A stretch of 64,000 nucleotides of DNA from Streptomyces iranensis (GTDB lineage: Bacteria > Actinomycetota > Actinomycetes > Streptomycetales > Streptomycetaceae). Below are positions 63,741 through 64,000 of the stretch, piece by piece. Under the pieces are notes generated by a model. The model ran no database searches and was not told the origin of the DNA. It saw only the letters and a list, made by a program, of their open reading frames with translations. Numbering within the stretch: position 1 is the stretch's first letter; each line of letters opens with the position of its first letter. The DNA is taken from NCBI RefSeq assembly GCF_017874715.1, contig NZ_JAGGLR010000023.1, positions 124,001 through 188,000 of the forward strand, in the 5' to 3' direction. The position numbers and the translations under genes were made by a program.

Positions 63741-64000
63741 GTCGTGCCGTCGGCCATCAGCACTTCGGTGCCTGGGGTGAAGCTGTTGCAGGCTTTGAGG
63801 ACCTTGAGCCCCTTGAAGACCCGAGCCCAGGGGAGGTCGAGCGAGGCCGCGCCACAGGCTTTGAGACTCTTGCCGCTCAGGCAGCTCTTCCACGCGCCGA
63901 CATCCGGGGAGGCCACGCTGACCGCGACCGCGGTCACCAGTTTCTCGAAGCCGTTCTGTTCATAGTTCACCAGCCCGATCGCCTCGGCGGCCGAGCAGAA
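63735..64000 (-). pseudogene. Pretoxin HINT-domain fragment of a polymorphic toxin, runs off the window
   Basis: Minus-strand frame from the window edge: SLKACGAASLDLPWARVFKG then NSFTPGTEVLMADGTTKP. The CNSFTPGTEVLMADG block is the start of Hedgehog/intein-type pretoxin domains that release C-terminal toxins of RHS-like proteins. Immediately after GTTKP the sequence jumps to the barstar gene. The rest of HINT and the toxin domain are therefore deleted, and the frame continues nonsensically. The larger protein extends beyond 64000. Confidence 0.75.

Overview
The window is high-GC actinobacterial DNA, almost certainly Streptomyces or a close relative. The evidence is third-position GC bias, GTG/TTG starts, AGGAGG ribosome binding sites, ATGA/GTGA stop-start overlaps, a LAL-type LuxR regulator carrying a TTA codon, SpoIIE-type phosphatases and many Streptomyces-type families. 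It reads as an accessory region with heavy gene decay. Insertion-sequence fragments (integrase-core, IS5, IS630, IS1182 and Tn3 types) and broken genes lie between intact operons.

1-7.3 kb: an aldehyde dehydrogenase, a frameshifted flavin prenyltransferase (UbiX type), two integrase-core transposase remnants, an unusual nucleosidase-membrane-beta-propeller protein, and a split transposase enclosing an orphan ORF.

7.3-33.4 kb is the centre of interest: a 7-deazaguanine (preQ0) pathway locus embedded in glycosyltransferases. A cassette queD-queE-folE-GT4 occurs complete in order at 26.5-29.5 kb (copy C), with deletions at 8.8-10.8 kb (copy A), and reduced to queD-GT4 at 13.1-14.5 kb (copy B, minus strand). 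A second block, methyltransferase-LuxR-queC (minus strand), occurs at 20.1-23.8 kb (with copy A) and at 29.6-33.3 kb (with copy C). Decay is largely reciprocal. Copy A keeps queD, folE and the full LuxR regulator but has broken queE, GT, queC and methyltransferase. Copy C keeps queD, folE, GT, queC and methyltransferase but has a gutted LuxR gene. Both queE genes are damaged: A lacks the Fe-S cysteine segment and C has an in-frame TGA. Between the A blocks lie a GT4, two GT2 proteins, copy B, another methyltransferase, a PhyH-type dioxygenase and an MFS exporter; an MGT-family glycosyltransferase lies at the left. I infer a locus for a glycosylated, methylated deazaguanine metabolite. GTP would go through FolE, QueD, QueE and QueC to preQ0, be decorated by transferases, and be exported by the MFS protein under the LuxR regulator. 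The product is unknown.

23.8-26.4 kb and 33.4-39.5 kb are graveyards: fragments of IS5, IS630, IS1182 and Tn3 transposases, a histidine kinase, an alpha/beta hydrolase, a helicase, a recombinase and a FomD-like protein, with a few intact genes (SGNH hydrolase, DUF6000, a small membrane protein).

39.5-44 kb: a TetR regulator divergent from an operon (AhpD-like, isocitrate lyase/PEP mutase-like, nitroreductase, quinone oxidoreductase, YjbR), with palindromic operators between them. 44.4-51 kb: a MocR/PdxR regulator, a broken LOG gene, two SpoIIE-type phosphatases and a third remnant. 51.3-57.1 kb: a MacB-type ABC exporter operon with adaptor and lipoprotein, divergent from an OmpR-type two-component system. 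57.2-64 kb: a secreted peptidase, a terminator and tRNA-like fragment, an endonuclease VII-type protein, a SUKH remnant, a RibD/DHFR-like reductase, an IS5 remnant, a possible CRISPR relic, and at the right edge a pretoxin HINT fragment fused out of frame to a barstar-like immunity gene.
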